A stretch of DNA of 64,000 nucleotides, from positions 1 to 64,000 of the forward strand of contig NZ_DAXETW010000014.1 in the NCBI RefSeq assembly GCF_051155795.1, written 5' to 3'. Source of the DNA: Longibacter sp051155795 (GTDB lineage: Bacteria; Bacteroidota; Rhodothermia; Rhodothermales; Salinibacteraceae). The translations under genes were made by a program, and so were the position numbers. Under the pieces are notes generated by a model. It was not told the origin of the DNA, did not search any database, and saw only the letters and a program-made list of their open reading frames with translations. Positions 9,440 to 18,175 of the stretch are shown in pieces (positions within the stretch are counted from its first letter, which is position 1; each line of letters opens with the position of its first letter).

Positions 9440-9469
9440 ATACAGTAGCAACTTCAATACAGTAGCGAC
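9440..9469. repeat. Direct repeat pair ATACAGTAGCRAC, period 17
   Basis: ATACAGTAGCAAC at 9440-9452 recurs as ATACAGTAGCGAC at 9457-9469. A further pair, AGTGCTTTG at 9502-9510 and 9517-9525 (period 15), follows. All lie in the region upstream of the GH3 gene. Confidence 0.6.
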
Positions 9470-9655
9470 GTCGAGTTCTCATACGCCGACCGATCCCGCC
9501 GAGTGCTTTGCTCGCCAGTGCTTTGGTAGCTATCGGCTCCCGTACCGATCGTGCCTGTACCTCCTTCCAGGCTGGCACGGGCAATGATTGCTCATAGCGG
9601 TCATGTATAAATTTAACTCGAGTCGTTTCGACGATTCTCACCTGCATCTCCATCA

Positions 9656-11197
9656 ATGGACGACGTCCTCCGTTCCGCTCTTCGCCGTCTCGGCCCCTTG
9701 TCCCGGGTCGAATCGTTCAAACGAGAGCCGGTTGCCACGCAGCGCCGTTTGCTCCGTACCCTCCTCCGCACCGCCGCCGACACCGAATGGGGGCAGCGGT
9801 ATGGCTTCCGCGAGATTTCGGAGGCCGAAGATGTTGTTTCCGCCTATCAGTCGCGCGTCCCGTTGCATGATTACGACGACATCCGGGAGGACGCCACCCG
9901 GGTTCGCCGTGGGGCCTCGGATGTGATGTGGCCGGGACGCATTTCCAACTTTGCCGTTTCCAGTGGCACGGTGAGTGACGGGAAAATCATTCCGGTGAGC
10001 GAGGAGATCATCAACAGCAACCGCGCTTTCAGTATGGGCGTCGGGTTTAACTACCTTGTGGACACGTTCAACGTGCAGCTTCTCCTCGGAAAGCATCTGA
10101 CGCTTCCGGGGCGCATAGAGGAGGACGAGAACTTTCCCGGCACGCTGGTAGGAGAGATCAGCGGGCTCCTCGCCGAGAACGCGCCGGGATACTTCCGCGC
10201 CATCTTCCAGGCGGTGCCGAACGAGGTGTCCTTCATCCCGAACTGGGAGCAGAAACTTGAGAAGATTGCGGAGCGGACGTTCGATATGGACATTCGTCTG
10301 CTGGTCATGGCGCCGACCTGGGCGCTGGTGCTTTTCGACAAACTGATTGAGGTCTACAACCGGCGCACCGGTGCGTCGGCGTCGACAGTCGGCGAAGTCT
10401 GGCCGAATCTGCAGCTCTTCATCGGGGGTGGGGTCGCCCTTCGGTCCTACCGCGACCTGCTGGAAGCGCAGATCGGAATCGACATCGACTTTCTCGAGAC
10501 CTACGGCGCCTCCGAAGGCTTTTTCTCCTTCCAGAACGAGCTGGACGATCCGTCCATGCTGCTACACCTGGACAACGGCGTCTTCTTCGAGTTCGTGCCT
10601 GCCGAGGAGCAGTACAGTGACAACCCGACACGGCTTACGATCGAAGACGTCGAGCCCGGTGTTCGCTACGCCCTGTATATCACCTCATGCAGCGGGCTCT
10701 GGAGCTACGACGTCGGTGACGTGATTCGCTTCACGAGCGTCGACCCCTACAAAATTCTTGTGGCGGGACGGACCAGCGAGATGCTAGATAAGTATGGAGA
10801 AGCGGTCTTCGGCGACGAGGCCCGGACGGCGATTCAGCATGCGTGCGATGAAACCGGAGCGCACGTTTCCCACTACCATGTCACCTCCCGGACGATCGAG
10901 GACGGAGACCTTCCGGGTCATCAGTGGTTGATCGAGTTTGACACCGAGCCGGCGGACCTCACCGCCTTCGAGGGCCTGCTCGACGCCCATTTACAGGACG
11001 TGAACCGCCACTACCAGATCCGCCGCGAGGCCCATGCGTTTGCCGGTCCGTCCGTGCATGTTCTTCCGGAAGGTGCGTTTTATCGCTGGCTCAAAGCCAC
11101 GAAGGAAAACATCAGCGGACAGACGAAAGTGCCGCGGATGAGTGAAGAACGAGACGTGGCCGAGGAAATTTTAGACGTTCTCGGTATGAAACGTTGA
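9656..11197 (+). CDS. GH3 auxin-responsive-promoter-like acyl-adenylate ligase
   Basis: This 513-residue protein belongs to the GH3 family, which adenylates carboxylic acids and often conjugates them to amino acids. The ATP-binding motif SSGTVSDGKIIPVS lies near residue 101. An adenylate-contact motif ETYGASEGFFSFQNE and the hinge motif YALYITSCSGLWSYDVGD also match the family, as does the late KYGEAVFGDEA region. Bacterial GH3-like proteins are common in Bacteroidota; their substrate is generally unknown, and the sequence does not reveal it. It is followed on the same strand by rpoD after 426 bases, so the two are probably transcribed separately. Confidence 0.88.
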   Translation: MDDVLRSALRRLGPLSRVESFKREPVATQRRLLRTLLRTAADTEWGQRYGFREISEAEDVVSAYQSRVPLHDYDDIREDATRVRRGASDVMWPGRISNFAVSSGTVSDGKIIPVSEEIINSNRAFSMGVGFNYLVDTFNVQLLLGKHLTLPGRIEEDENFPGTLVGEISGLLAENAPGYFRAIFQAVPNEVSFIPNWEQKLEKIAERTFDMDIRLLVMAPTWALVLFDKLIEVYNRRTGASASTVGEVWPNLQLFIGGGVALRSYRDLLEAQIGIDIDFLETYGASEGFFSFQNELDDPSMLLHLDNGVFFEFVPAEEQYSDNPTRLTIEDVEPGVRYALYITSCSGLWSYDVGDVIRFTSVDPYKILVAGRTSEMLDKYGEAVFGDEARTAIQHACDETGAHVSHYHVTSRTIEDGDLPGHQWLIEFDTEPADLTAFEGLLDAHLQDVNRHYQIRREAHAFAGPSVHVLPEGAFYRWLKATKENISGQTKVPRMSEERDVAEEILDVLGMKR

Positions 11198-11225
11198 CTT
11201 TGGTCGGAGGATGAGCGAATATAAT
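11194..11225 (+). promoter_or_regulatory. Candidate promoter upstream of rpoD
   Basis: TTGACT (11194-11199, overlapping the GH3 stop codon) is followed after 20 bases by TATAAT (11220-11225). The boxes match the general sigma-70 consensus, but the spacer is long and Bacteroidota promoters often differ. Transcription from here would give a leader of nearly 400 bases. Confidence 0.28.
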
Positions 11226-11623
11226 CCGTTTGGCCCGGAACAAGACGTTTCGCAACTCGTGGTCAGTCTGCGGTACACACAAAGGTAATTTACAGCCCTG
11301 TTACTGATTTGACGACCTGGCTATCCGGGTTGTTGATAACCGTCTCCGTCCGCGAGGCGGGCCGGCTCGCCACCGGTTCCAGTACCAGCGGGTCTGCGCG
11401 CATCCGCAAACGTCGGGACCGTGCAAGGCCTGGGGGAAGAGGAAGGACGCTCTTCCGCTGTACGCCACCCTGCTCGAACGGAGGTTGCCCCGTGCGTCCT
11501 GCACCGGATGGATGCAGTGGGCAGGCCTGGCCTTGATCTGTGTACCCGGTCGTGCGCAGCCCTCCCGCGCAGACCCCGTCCTTATCGCTTACGCTATCGT
11601 CACGACAGACCGACAGGAGCCAT
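11198..11623. other. Long leader/intergenic region before rpoD
   Basis: These 426 bases lie between GH3 and rpoD. Apart from the candidate promoter and the ribosome binding site of rpoD, I see no gene or strong hairpin. Frames run through it, but none has a credible protein composition. Confidence 0.5.
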
Positions 11624-12463
11624 ATGTACGTTCCGCGCGAGCAACGGATGCTGGACCAGTACCTCCAAGAGATTGGGAAAATCGATCTCCTTGAGCCGGA
11701 GGAAGAGGTCGACCTGGCCCGGCGCATCAAAGAAGGCGATGAAGAGGCGCTTCATAAGCTGTGTCGAGCCAACCTTCGTTTCGTCGTCTCCGTCGCGAAG
11801 AAGTACCAGGGACAGGGCCTTTCCCTTTCCGACCTGATCAACGAAGGTAACTACGGCCTCATCAAGGCCGCCAAGCGCTTCGACGAGACGCGCGGATTCA
11901 AATTTATCTCCTACGCCGTCTGGTGGATCCGCCAGGCGATCCTGCAGGCGCTCGCCGAGCAGAGCCGCGTCGTCCGTCTTCCGCTGAACCGGATCGGCAC
12001 GATCTCCAAGATCCGGAAAGCCAGCGCCCGTCTCCAGCAGGAGCACGAGCGGAAGCCCAACATCGAAGAGCTCGCCGAAGAGCTCGAGATCGACGTCCGA
12101 AAGGTGCGCGAGGCCATGCAGCATACCTCCCGTCACCTCTCGATGGACGCCCCGTTCAACGAGGAGGACGACAACAGCCTGCTGGACGTCCTGCCGGATG
12201 AGGAGAGTGACAATCCGGATGATGAGATGATGGGCGAGTCGGTGAAAATCGACATTGAGCGCGCCCTGAGCATGTTGCACGATCGTGAGGCGGAAATCAC
12301 GCGCCTCTACTTCGGGATCGGACGGGAGCACCCGCTCACCCTCGAAGAGATCGGCAAGCGGTTTGACCTCACCCGAGAGCGCGTTCGTCAGATTAAAGAG
12401 AAGGCGTTGCGCAAGCTTCGCCAGCGGCACCGGCGCGAAGATCTCCAGACACACATCGGATAA
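11624..12463 (+). CDS. rpoD: Primary RNA polymerase sigma factor RpoD/SigA
   Basis: This is the housekeeping sigma-70, which directs RNA polymerase to promoters. At 279 residues it has the short Bacteroidota form, lacking region 1.1. Region 1.2 is DQYLQEIGKIDLLEPEEEV; region 2 carries LIKAAKRFDETRGFKFISYA and VWWIRQAILQA; region 3 is RKPNIEELAEELEID; region 4 ends with LTLEEIGKRFDLTRERVRQI, the -35 binding helix-turn-helix. The ATG at 11624 is chosen because AGGAG lies at 11615-11619 and MYVPREQRMLDQYLQEI aligns with known starts; the open frame continues upstream. A terminator follows at 12594. Confidence 0.97.
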   Translation: MYVPREQRMLDQYLQEIGKIDLLEPEEEVDLARRIKEGDEEALHKLCRANLRFVVSVAKKYQGQGLSLSDLINEGNYGLIKAAKRFDETRGFKFISYAVWWIRQAILQALAEQSRVVRLPLNRIGTISKIRKASARLQQEHERKPNIEELAEELEIDVRKVREAMQHTSRHLSMDAPFNEEDDNSLLDVLPDEESDNPDDEMMGESVKIDIERALSMLHDREAEITRLYFGIGREHPLTLEEIGKRFDLTRERVRQIKEKALRKLRQRHRREDLQTHIG

Positions 12464-12593
12464 CCCCGACCTGCCCCCCGACGCCCTGATCGAGATCGAT
12501 ACGATTGCGTATGTAGAGAAGCATCTCCCGGCGACGGCGCTCGCCCGTGCCGGGTACCGCGCCTGACCGGCGTACATACTGGTAGTTTTAGCG

Positions 12594-12630
12594 AAAAGGA
12601 CGCCCTTCTCCGCGGATGGGCGTCCTTTTT
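12594..12630. terminator. Bidirectional intrinsic terminator between rpoD and the Sel1 lipoprotein
   Basis: AAAAGGACGCCC (12594-12605) pairs with GGGCGTCCTTTTT (12618-12630) across a 12-base loop. A-run and T-run on either side make it suitable for both converging genes. Confidence 0.9.
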
Positions 12631-12664
12631 CGTTTCCGCGCCCGGCCATCCGACGACCGCAACC

Positions 12665-13387
12665 TTACTCCGAGGGCTCGCGCCCTGCGTCTTCGAGTGC
12701 ACGCAACTGCCAGATGGCCGACGAGTCGCCGTGGGTTGCAGCGCGTCGCAGCCAGACCATCGCAGAGTCCGGATCGCGAGCCGTTCCATATCCATCTTGA
12801 TAGAGAAACGCGAGAAATGATTCGGCGGCTGCATGCTTCTGGTCTGCAGCCCGATGCGCCCACCGAAACGCCGGGCGATGAGCCCCGGCTTCGAACCGCG
12901 ACATGGCCAGTCGGTACTGCGCCTCCGCCAGCCCGGCAGCGGCCGCCCGTCGCCAGTGGTCCAGCGCGGCCGTCGTGTCGCGTGTCACTCCGTACCCGCG
13001 GTAGTGCATCTCGCCAAGTGCAAGATCGGCGTCAGGATCGCCGGATCTCGCGGCCTCTGCGAGCGAGGGCGCCGCGGAAGCAAACCAGCGCCGGGCCGCT
13101 GCCGTATCCCGACCGACATAGCCGACGGGCGATCCGCCGGGGCCGGTGAACGTACCGGAACGGAGCACGGTGGCCAGCTCGTACATGGCGAACGGATGTC
13201 CGTCCCGCGCCGCCCGCCGGTACTCGAACAGCGATTCTTCGAACCGCTCCGCCGCGGCGTGTTGGCGCGCCCGTTCGTATGCCCGTTCCGGGTCGGTTTC
13301 CCCTCCGCATCCGACGAGGGCTACGAACCACAGGCCAAGCGCCAGACAGGCAGAAAGCACGGTGGAGTGGGAAGGGGCGGGCGTCAT
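12665..13387 (-). CDS. Sel1/TPR-like repeat lipoprotein
   Basis: This 240-residue lipoprotein has a signal with lipobox ALVGC near residue 24. Sel1-like repeats fill the remainder: RRAARDGHPFAMYELATVL, DPDADLALGEMHYRGYGVT, LDHWRRAAAAGLAEAQYRLA and SFLAFLYQDGYGTARD. Such helical repeats usually mediate protein-protein contacts. The start is ATG 13385-13387 (MTPAPSHS); the frame continues open upstream but there it lies opposite the HlyD-like gene and is Ser/Thr/Arg-rich, so it is rejected. It is divergent from the HlyD-like gene with a 103-base gap. Confidence 0.82.
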   Translation of the reverse strand: MTPAPSHSTVLSACLALGLWFVALVGCGGETDPERAYERARQHAAAERFEESLFEYRRAARDGHPFAMYELATVLRSGTFTGPGGSPVGYVGRDTAAARRWFASAAPSLAEAARSGDPDADLALGEMHYRGYGVTRDTTAALDHWRRAAAAGLAEAQYRLAMSRFEAGAHRPAFRWAHRAADQKHAAAESFLAFLYQDGYGTARDPDSAMVWLRRAATHGDSSAIWQLRALEDAGREPSE

Positions 13388-13490
13388 CAACAGGGAGGGA
13401 GACCGGGGAGAGCCGCTAAAGGAATCGAAAACGCCCGTCCCGTCCGGAGGATTCGGCCGTACGCATCTCGCACCAAACGCCAAGCGCCGC

Positions 13491-14291
13491 ATGAGGGGGA
13501 CGCATGATCGCAGTTCGTCGGGGTCTTCCCGCGAACAGTATTTGGAATTGCCGGACATTCCGGATACGGGAGAGGCGGGCACGCACTTCGTCACGCGGAT
13601 CGTCGGAATCACGTTCGCAATCCTCGTGATACTGGCAATTGCCGCGGTGCTCGTCGGTCTCCTCGTGAAGGTCGATCTGACGGTAGAGGCCCAGGGTGTT
13701 CTCGAACCCATGGAGGTCCGATCCGTCAGGGCAACCGGGAGCGCGGATGTCGTGGACGTATCCGTCGCGACCGGGGACACCGTTGCAGAAGGGACGGTGC
13801 TGGTACAGCTCGACGGGAAGGACGGTCGCCGGTCCCTCCGTTCTCCTATGGGAGGGGTTATCCGCACGGCCAACGTCGAAGGGTTGATCGGCCGTCGCGT
13901 GCGTGCCGGAGACACACTGATCGAAGTGGCCGACGTGACCGCCTGGCGTGCCCGCCTCGCGGTCTCGGAGCGAACCGTTCAACGGGTGGAGGTCGGAGAC
14001 TCCGTCCGCGTCGACGTTCTCCCGCTACGATCGGAGCGAAAGAAACTGCTTCCGGGAACCGTACGTCGGGTCGGCGTCACACCGGTCGATACGTCCACAG
14101 GGAACGTCCCCCGGGGCGCCTCGGGGGGTACGATGTATCAAGTGGACGTGCACCTCGACTCCACCGCGGTCCAAGCGGTTGGGCCGAGTCGTCTGCGAGA
14201 CGGATACAGCGTGCAGGCGGACATCATCACACGCCGGGACCGCGCGTTGTCGATCGTGTGGAGCTACTTGAACGATGGTGGCGGCTCGTGA
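13491..14291 (+). CDS. HlyD-like membrane-fusion/adaptor protein
   Basis: This 266-residue protein has one N-terminal membrane helix (about residues 37-59), then a periplasmic part with the two halves of a lipoyl-like beta-sandwich: ATGSADVVDVSVATGDTVAE and SPMGGVIRTANVEGL with RVRAGDTLIEVADVTAWRA. That layout fits HlyD-family adaptors of type I secretion or efflux systems, though the helical hairpin between the halves is nearly absent. No ABC transporter, outer-membrane channel or RND pump is nearby, so the partner is unknown. ATG 13491 is chosen from the coding pattern; there is no clear ribosome binding site. Confidence 0.75.
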   Translation: MRGTHDRSSSGSSREQYLELPDIPDTGEAGTHFVTRIVGITFAILVILAIAAVLVGLLVKVDLTVEAQGVLEPMEVRSVRATGSADVVDVSVATGDTVAEGTVLVQLDGKDGRRSLRSPMGGVIRTANVEGLIGRRVRAGDTLIEVADVTAWRARLAVSERTVQRVEVGDSVRVDVLPLRSERKKLLPGTVRRVGVTPVDTSTGNVPRGASGGTMYQVDVHLDSTAVQAVGPSRLRDGYSVQADIITRRDRALSIVWSYLNDGGGS

Positions 14292-14337
14292 GCTCCTGTC
14301 GACGGTGACGTGTCGAAGCATGCGGCCATAGGCATCG

Positions 14338-15783
14338 CTACTGAACGAAGCGCTGGATGGTCGCCTGTAGTTCTTCCAGTTTAAAGGGCTTCGACAGGAC
14401 GGCCTCGACTTCTTTTACGGCCTGATCCGTTTCCGTATACCCGGTCAGGAGGATGACGGGAAGGCCCGGTCGGCGGTCGTGCAGGACGCGGGCAAGCTCC
14501 GCTCCCGTCATCTCCGGCATCCCGAAATCGGTGAACACGATGTCATACGTGTTCTCCTCGATCAGTTCGAGCGCCTCGGCGCCGGAATCGGCGAGGTCCA
14601 CGTCGTGCCCTTTGAGGGAGAGCAGCTGGGTCACGATCGACCGCACCATTTCTTCGTCGTCAACGACCAGTACCCGCGCGGCGTCGGCCCGGGTCTTCTC
14701 TTTCGGCTTCTTCTCGGGGAGCGATCCGCCGGACGGCGGAAAGGTAAGCCGAAACGTGGTTCCGTCCCCCGGCTCAGTGTCGACGTCGATCCGCCCTTCG
14801 TGCTCCTGCACGATGCCGTAGCTGGCGGCCAGGCCCATGCCGGTCCCTTTGTCGCCCTTCGTCGTGTAGAGCGGCTCGAAGATGTGGCGTTTCGTCTCTT
14901 CCGTCATCCCGATCCCGGTATCTTCCACCTCCACGCAGACATTGTCGGCGTCATCGGTGAACGACGCCACGCGGAGCGTTCCACCGTCCGGCATAGCCTG
15001 AACGGCGTTCAGGATCAGGTTGACGAACACCTCACGGAGTTCGGACGGGACGCCCTGGACGGGAGGTACGCCGTTTAGATGCTCCTCGATCGTGATCTCG
15101 ATGCCCTGCCGGCGCGGCTCGTTGTGCCAGTACGGCTGAGTGAGCGTGATCGAGTCTTCCAGCAGCGTGGGGAGATCCAGCGTCTCGAAATGCGCCTGGG
15201 TGTCGCGGCGAATGTACCGCTGCAGCTTCTCGATGAGCGCCGCACCGTCCTCGGCCGCCTGTTCGATCGTCGACAGCGAGTCGCGAATAGAGTCGGCCGA
15301 CAGCTCACTCGTCGCGCGCTCCTTCAGCAATTCGATGTGGCCGATGAGCCCGCTCAGAAGGTTGTTCAGGTCGTGCGCGACCCCCATGGTCATCCGCCCG
15401 AGGGCTTCCATTCGGTGTCGCTGCGTCTGGCTAATCATCCACGACGATGGCTCCGCCATGACCTCGCCGGACACCGTGACGGCCGCAATGGTCCCCTCAT
15501 CCCCGTTCACTGGTTGTCCGTACACCGGAACGAAATGCAGCAGCACAGGCAGCGGCTCATCGCGCTCCGGGGTGGCGGCCGACACCACCTGGTTGGTCAC
15601 GAGCGTCCCCGTCGCGGCTTCGAGGACCGCTGCGTTGGCAAGCTCCTCATCGCTGTCGGAGAGCTGCGCCCACGGGTCCTCCATCGTGCCAAGAACCGAT
15701 TGCCACGCCGTATTGCAATGGGTCGCTTCGCCGGTGGGCGCGCACGTGGCAACGAGTAACTCGGTTTCGACAGTGGGAAGCAT
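14338..15783 (-). CDS. Soluble hybrid histidine kinase with C-terminal receiver domain
   Basis: This is a 481-residue cytoplasmic signalling protein with no membrane segment. Residues 1-115 look like a divergent PAS-type sensor. HisKA follows with the phospho-acceptor His137 in TMGVAHDLNNLLSG. The ATPase domain has the N box (NLILNAVQAM), the G1 box (VEDTGIGMTEE) and the G2 box (GDKGTGMGLAASYG). After a charged linker (residues 354-369) comes a receiver domain with VLVVDDEE, phospho-acceptor Asp419 in FTDFGMPEMTG, and Lys465 in AVLSKPF. All catalytic residues are present. The order suggests a hybrid kinase passing phosphate to its own receiver or an unlinked regulator. It converges with the HlyD-like gene. 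Confidence 0.92.
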   Translation of the reverse strand: MLPTVETELLVATCAPTGEATHCNTAWQSVLGTMEDPWAQLSDSDEELANAAVLEAATGTLVTNQVVSAATPERDEPLPVLLHFVPVYGQPVNGDEGTIAAVTVSGEVMAEPSSWMISQTQRHRMEALGRMTMGVAHDLNNLLSGLIGHIELLKERATSELSADSIRDSLSTIEQAAEDGAALIEKLQRYIRRDTQAHFETLDLPTLLEDSITLTQPYWHNEPRRQGIEITIEEHLNGVPPVQGVPSELREVFVNLILNAVQAMPDGGTLRVASFTDDADNVCVEVEDTGIGMTEETKRHIFEPLYTTKGDKGTGMGLAASYGIVQEHEGRIDVDTEPGDGTTFRLTFPPSGGSLPEKKPKEKTRADAARVLVVDDEEMVRSIVTQLLSLKGHDVDLADSGAEALELIEENTYDIVFTDFGMPEMTGAELARVLHDRRPGLPVILLTGYTETDQAVKEVEAVLSKPFKLEELQATIQRFVQ

Positions 15784-16141
15784 AGCATCCGGCAGGGGCT
15801 GAGGGAAGCGAACATGCGCTTCTTCAAAGCTACGACGCGTCGGCGAAAAATCAACCGAGTCCGGGCCCGCGACCGCCTTTTCGCAGGCGCAGATTCACAC
15901 GGGCACCGAGGAGGGTTCACGCGTAATCCCCAGCCCCGCTTGTGATCGCGACATCGCGGTTTTGTATAATGCGACGTGACCGGTTCCCGTTGCGACGTCG
16001 CCCGAATCGAATGCGATGGTCGGGACCGGCAGAAACATTTGCGGCGGGTCGATGGTGCGCACAGCGTACACCTGATCGGCTAAATCGCCGGTCGACCCGC
16101 CTGCAACGGTCTTCTTCTCCGAACGGATTTCGATACGCACC
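15784..16141. other. Divergent promoter region, kinase / CBS-type synthase
   Basis: These 358 bases lie between two divergent genes. TTGTGA at 15940-15945 and TATAAT at 15965-15970 (19-base spacer, plus strand) form a weak candidate promoter for the synthase. Otherwise I see nothing specific; a minus-strand frame crossing it is not convincing. Confidence 0.4.
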
Positions 16142-17545
16142 ATGTGGCACGATAACATTCTCGGCGCGATCGGCAACACGCCGCTCGTGCGCATCAATAA
16201 CGTTGTGGGTGACCTCCCGTGCACCGTTCTGGGGAAAATGGAGTTCTTCAACCCGGGCGGCTCCGTGAAAGACCGGATCGGCGTGACCCTGATCGAACGG
16301 GCCGAACAGGAAGGCAAGATCGAACCCGGCGGAACGATTGTCGAAGGAACGAGCGGCAATACCGGCGCCGGTCTCGCCATCGCGGCGATCGCGAAGGGGT
16401 ATAAGTGCATCTTTACCACGACGGACAAGCAGAGTCAAGAAAAGGTGGACGTCCTTCGTGCCCTCGGTGCCGAAGTGCTTGTGTGCCCGACGAACGTGGA
16501 GCCGGACGATCCGCGATCCTACTACTCCGTGGCGCGCCGGCTCGCAGAGGAAATCCCGAATTCCGTCTACCTGAATCAGTACGACAACAGCGCGAATCCG
16601 AAGGCCCACGTGGAAACGACCGGGCCGGAGTTGTGGAAACAGACGGAAGGCCGCATCACGCATTTCATCGCCGGGGCCGGGACCGGAGGTACGATCAGCG
16701 GCACCTCCCGCTATTTGAAGGAGCACAATGACGACGTGCAGGTGATCGGCGTCGATCCGATGGGCTCGGTCTTCCACAAGTACTTCCACGAGGGCGTCTT
16801 CGACGAGGACGAAATCTATCCTTACTTCACGGAGGGGGTCGGCGAAGACATTCTCCCCGAAAACATGGACTTCGACGCGGTCGACGATTTCGTGCAGGTT
16901 GACGACAAAACGTCGATGCAGATGACCCGTCGCCTTGCCCGGGAAGAGGGGCTTTTCATCGGTCAGTCGTGCGGCATGGCCATGGCCGGCGCGCTTCAGT
17001 GGCTGAACGATCATCGCGATGATCTTTCGGAAGACGATGTCGTCGTTGTTCTGCTCCCGGACTCCGGCTTCCGCTACCTCTCGAAGACGTACAACGACGA
17101 GTGGATGAAGAACCACGGGTTCCTCGAGTCGCGGCCCGAGGTAACCGCCGATCAGGTCGTGAGCGCCCGCAAAACGCCGCGAACGGTCATTTCGGCATCA
17201 CCGGACGACACGATCGGCGCCGTTATTGAGCGCATGACGGAGCAGAGCATCTCGCAGGTGCCGGTGGTCGACGGTGACGACGTGGTCGGAAGCGTGACGG
17301 AGTCCCGGATTCTGAACCGCCTGGTGGAGAACCCGTCCGCACGCGACGAACCGGTCAGCACCATCATGGGCGAACCATTCCCCGTCGTTCCCGCCTCACT
17401 GCACCTTGATCACCTCACATCGTATCTGGAAGGGGATACCGGCGCGGTCCTGGTCGAGCGTGACGCCGGATACACGGTGGTCACCAAAAGCGATCTCATC
17501 AGCGCGCTCGCACGCATGGGGCGGAACGGCAACGGCGCCTCGTGA
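16142..17545 (+). CDS. Cystathionine beta-synthase / cysteine synthase with C-terminal CBS pair
   Basis: This is a 467-residue PLP enzyme of sulfur amino-acid metabolism. The PLP lysine is Lys43 in FNPGGSVKDRIGV, the substrate loop is GTSGNTGAGLAIA, and the phosphate-binding glycine loop is GAGTGGTISGTSRY. Residues about 345-460 form two CBS motifs (VISASPDDTIGAVIERM and VDGDDVVGSVTESRI, then EPVSTIMGEPFPV), which may bind an adenosine ligand and regulate activity. The domain order matches eukaryotic-type cystathionine beta-synthase; whether it makes cystathionine from homocysteine or cysteine from acetylserine cannot be told from sequence. A terminator follows at 17576. Confidence 0.92.
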   Translation: MWHDNILGAIGNTPLVRINNVVGDLPCTVLGKMEFFNPGGSVKDRIGVTLIERAEQEGKIEPGGTIVEGTSGNTGAGLAIAAIAKGYKCIFTTTDKQSQEKVDVLRALGAEVLVCPTNVEPDDPRSYYSVARRLAEEIPNSVYLNQYDNSANPKAHVETTGPELWKQTEGRITHFIAGAGTGGTISGTSRYLKEHNDDVQVIGVDPMGSVFHKYFHEGVFDEDEIYPYFTEGVGEDILPENMDFDAVDDFVQVDDKTSMQMTRRLAREEGLFIGQSCGMAMAGALQWLNDHRDDLSEDDVVVVLLPDSGFRYLSKTYNDEWMKNHGFLESRPEVTADQVVSARKTPRTVISASPDDTIGAVIERMTEQSISQVPVVDGDDVVGSVTESRILNRLVENPSARDEPVSTIMGEPFPVVPASLHLDHLTSYLEGDTGAVLVERDAGYTVVTKSDLISALARMGRNGNGAS

Positions 17546-17575
17546 CCCACATTTTGCCATATAGGCCGTGAGATT

Positions 17576-17609
17576 GCGCCGGTGCCGTTCATTCGGGCCG
17601 GCGCTTTTG
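17576..17609 (+). terminator. Intrinsic terminator after the CBS-type synthase
   Basis: GCGCCGG (17576-17582) pairs with CCGGCGC (17598-17604), followed by TTTT. The stem is perfect but short. Confidence 0.65.
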
Positions 17610-17702
17610 CGTTGCCGTGACGGACTTTCGCAATTGGACGGGACGTTGGTTTCCTTCAAGCCGACATCACCGCAACTTTGGACCACTCGCCCACTCGTTC
17701 TG

Positions 17703-18023
17703 ATGGAAGATTTTGGCGCTGCGCAGGACCCGCAGGAAATGAATATCGAGATCGATGAAGAGACGGCCGAAGGCACGTATGCGAATCTCGTTATGGTATC
17801 GCATACGCCCGAAGAGTTCGTCATCGACTTTATCCGCATGGTACCGGGCGTACCGAAGGCGAAGGTGAAACACCGCGTCCTCGTGACGCCCAGCCATGCC
17901 AAACGCATCCTCGCGGCGCTGGAGGAGAATGTCGAACGCTATGAGAACGCGCACGGCGAGATCGACCCACCGGACCGTCCCGATCGCCCGATGAACTTCG
18001 GCGGCGGCGTCGGAGAAGCCTGA
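17703..18023 (+). CDS. DUF3467-family protein
   Basis: This 106-residue cytoplasmic protein matches the small DUF3467 family: an N-terminal acidic strand (MNIEIDEETAEGTYANLVMV), then SHTPEEFVIDFIRMVPG, KAKVKHRVLVTPSHAKRIL and a helix ALEENVERYEN. The family is widespread in Bacteroidota and some archaea, with no assigned biochemical role. The ATG at 17703 is chosen because conserved sequence begins there; the upstream frame is the intergenic terminator region. A hairpin at 18038-18053 follows the stop codon but has no T-run. Confidence 0.88.
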   Translation: MEDFGAAQDPQEMNIEIDEETAEGTYANLVMVSHTPEEFVIDFIRMVPGVPKAKVKHRVLVTPSHAKRILAALEENVERYENAHGEIDPPDRPDRPMNFGGGVGEA

Positions 18024-18175
18024 GCGTGAACCGCTGGTCCCCGGAACCGGGGAACGAGATTTGCATGTTACCGTGGTGTGAACGTCAGATTTATCCGTTC
18101 ACTCCGTAGTAGATCGCACCCCTTTTTCGAGCAGGCCGCGACGGTTGCTCGCCCTACCCCCAGCTTCGTGACAGG

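Larger units (their letters stand above)
9030..9655. other. Intergenic region with clustered short direct repeats
   Basis: These 626 bases separate divergent folP and the GH3 gene. I see no convincing gene: the long minus-strand frame here encodes an Arg-rich, low-quality sequence. The stretch 9290-9620 is visibly more AT-rich than its surroundings. Promoters for both flanking genes probably lie here. It holds three pairs of imperfect direct repeats, listed separately. Confidence 0.55.

Noticed and set aside
9081..9656. A 191-codon minus-strand frame upstream of the GH3 gene
   Set aside because: Its translation is strongly Arg/Ser-rich with no fold pattern, and it crosses the AT-rich regulatory region.
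11280..11287. Minus-strand TACCTTTG, a match to the Bacteroidota -7 box
   Set aside because: No -33 box lies at the right distance, and it would drive transcription antisense to the GH3 gene.
13388..13915. Upstream extension of the Sel1-repeat gene
   Set aside because: The extension lies opposite the HlyD-like gene and encodes Ser/Thr/Arg-rich sequence; the lipoprotein signal starts at 13387.
18038..18053. Hairpin TCCCCGG/CCGGGGA after the DUF3467 gene
   Set aside because: It lacks a following T run, so it is not listed as a terminator.
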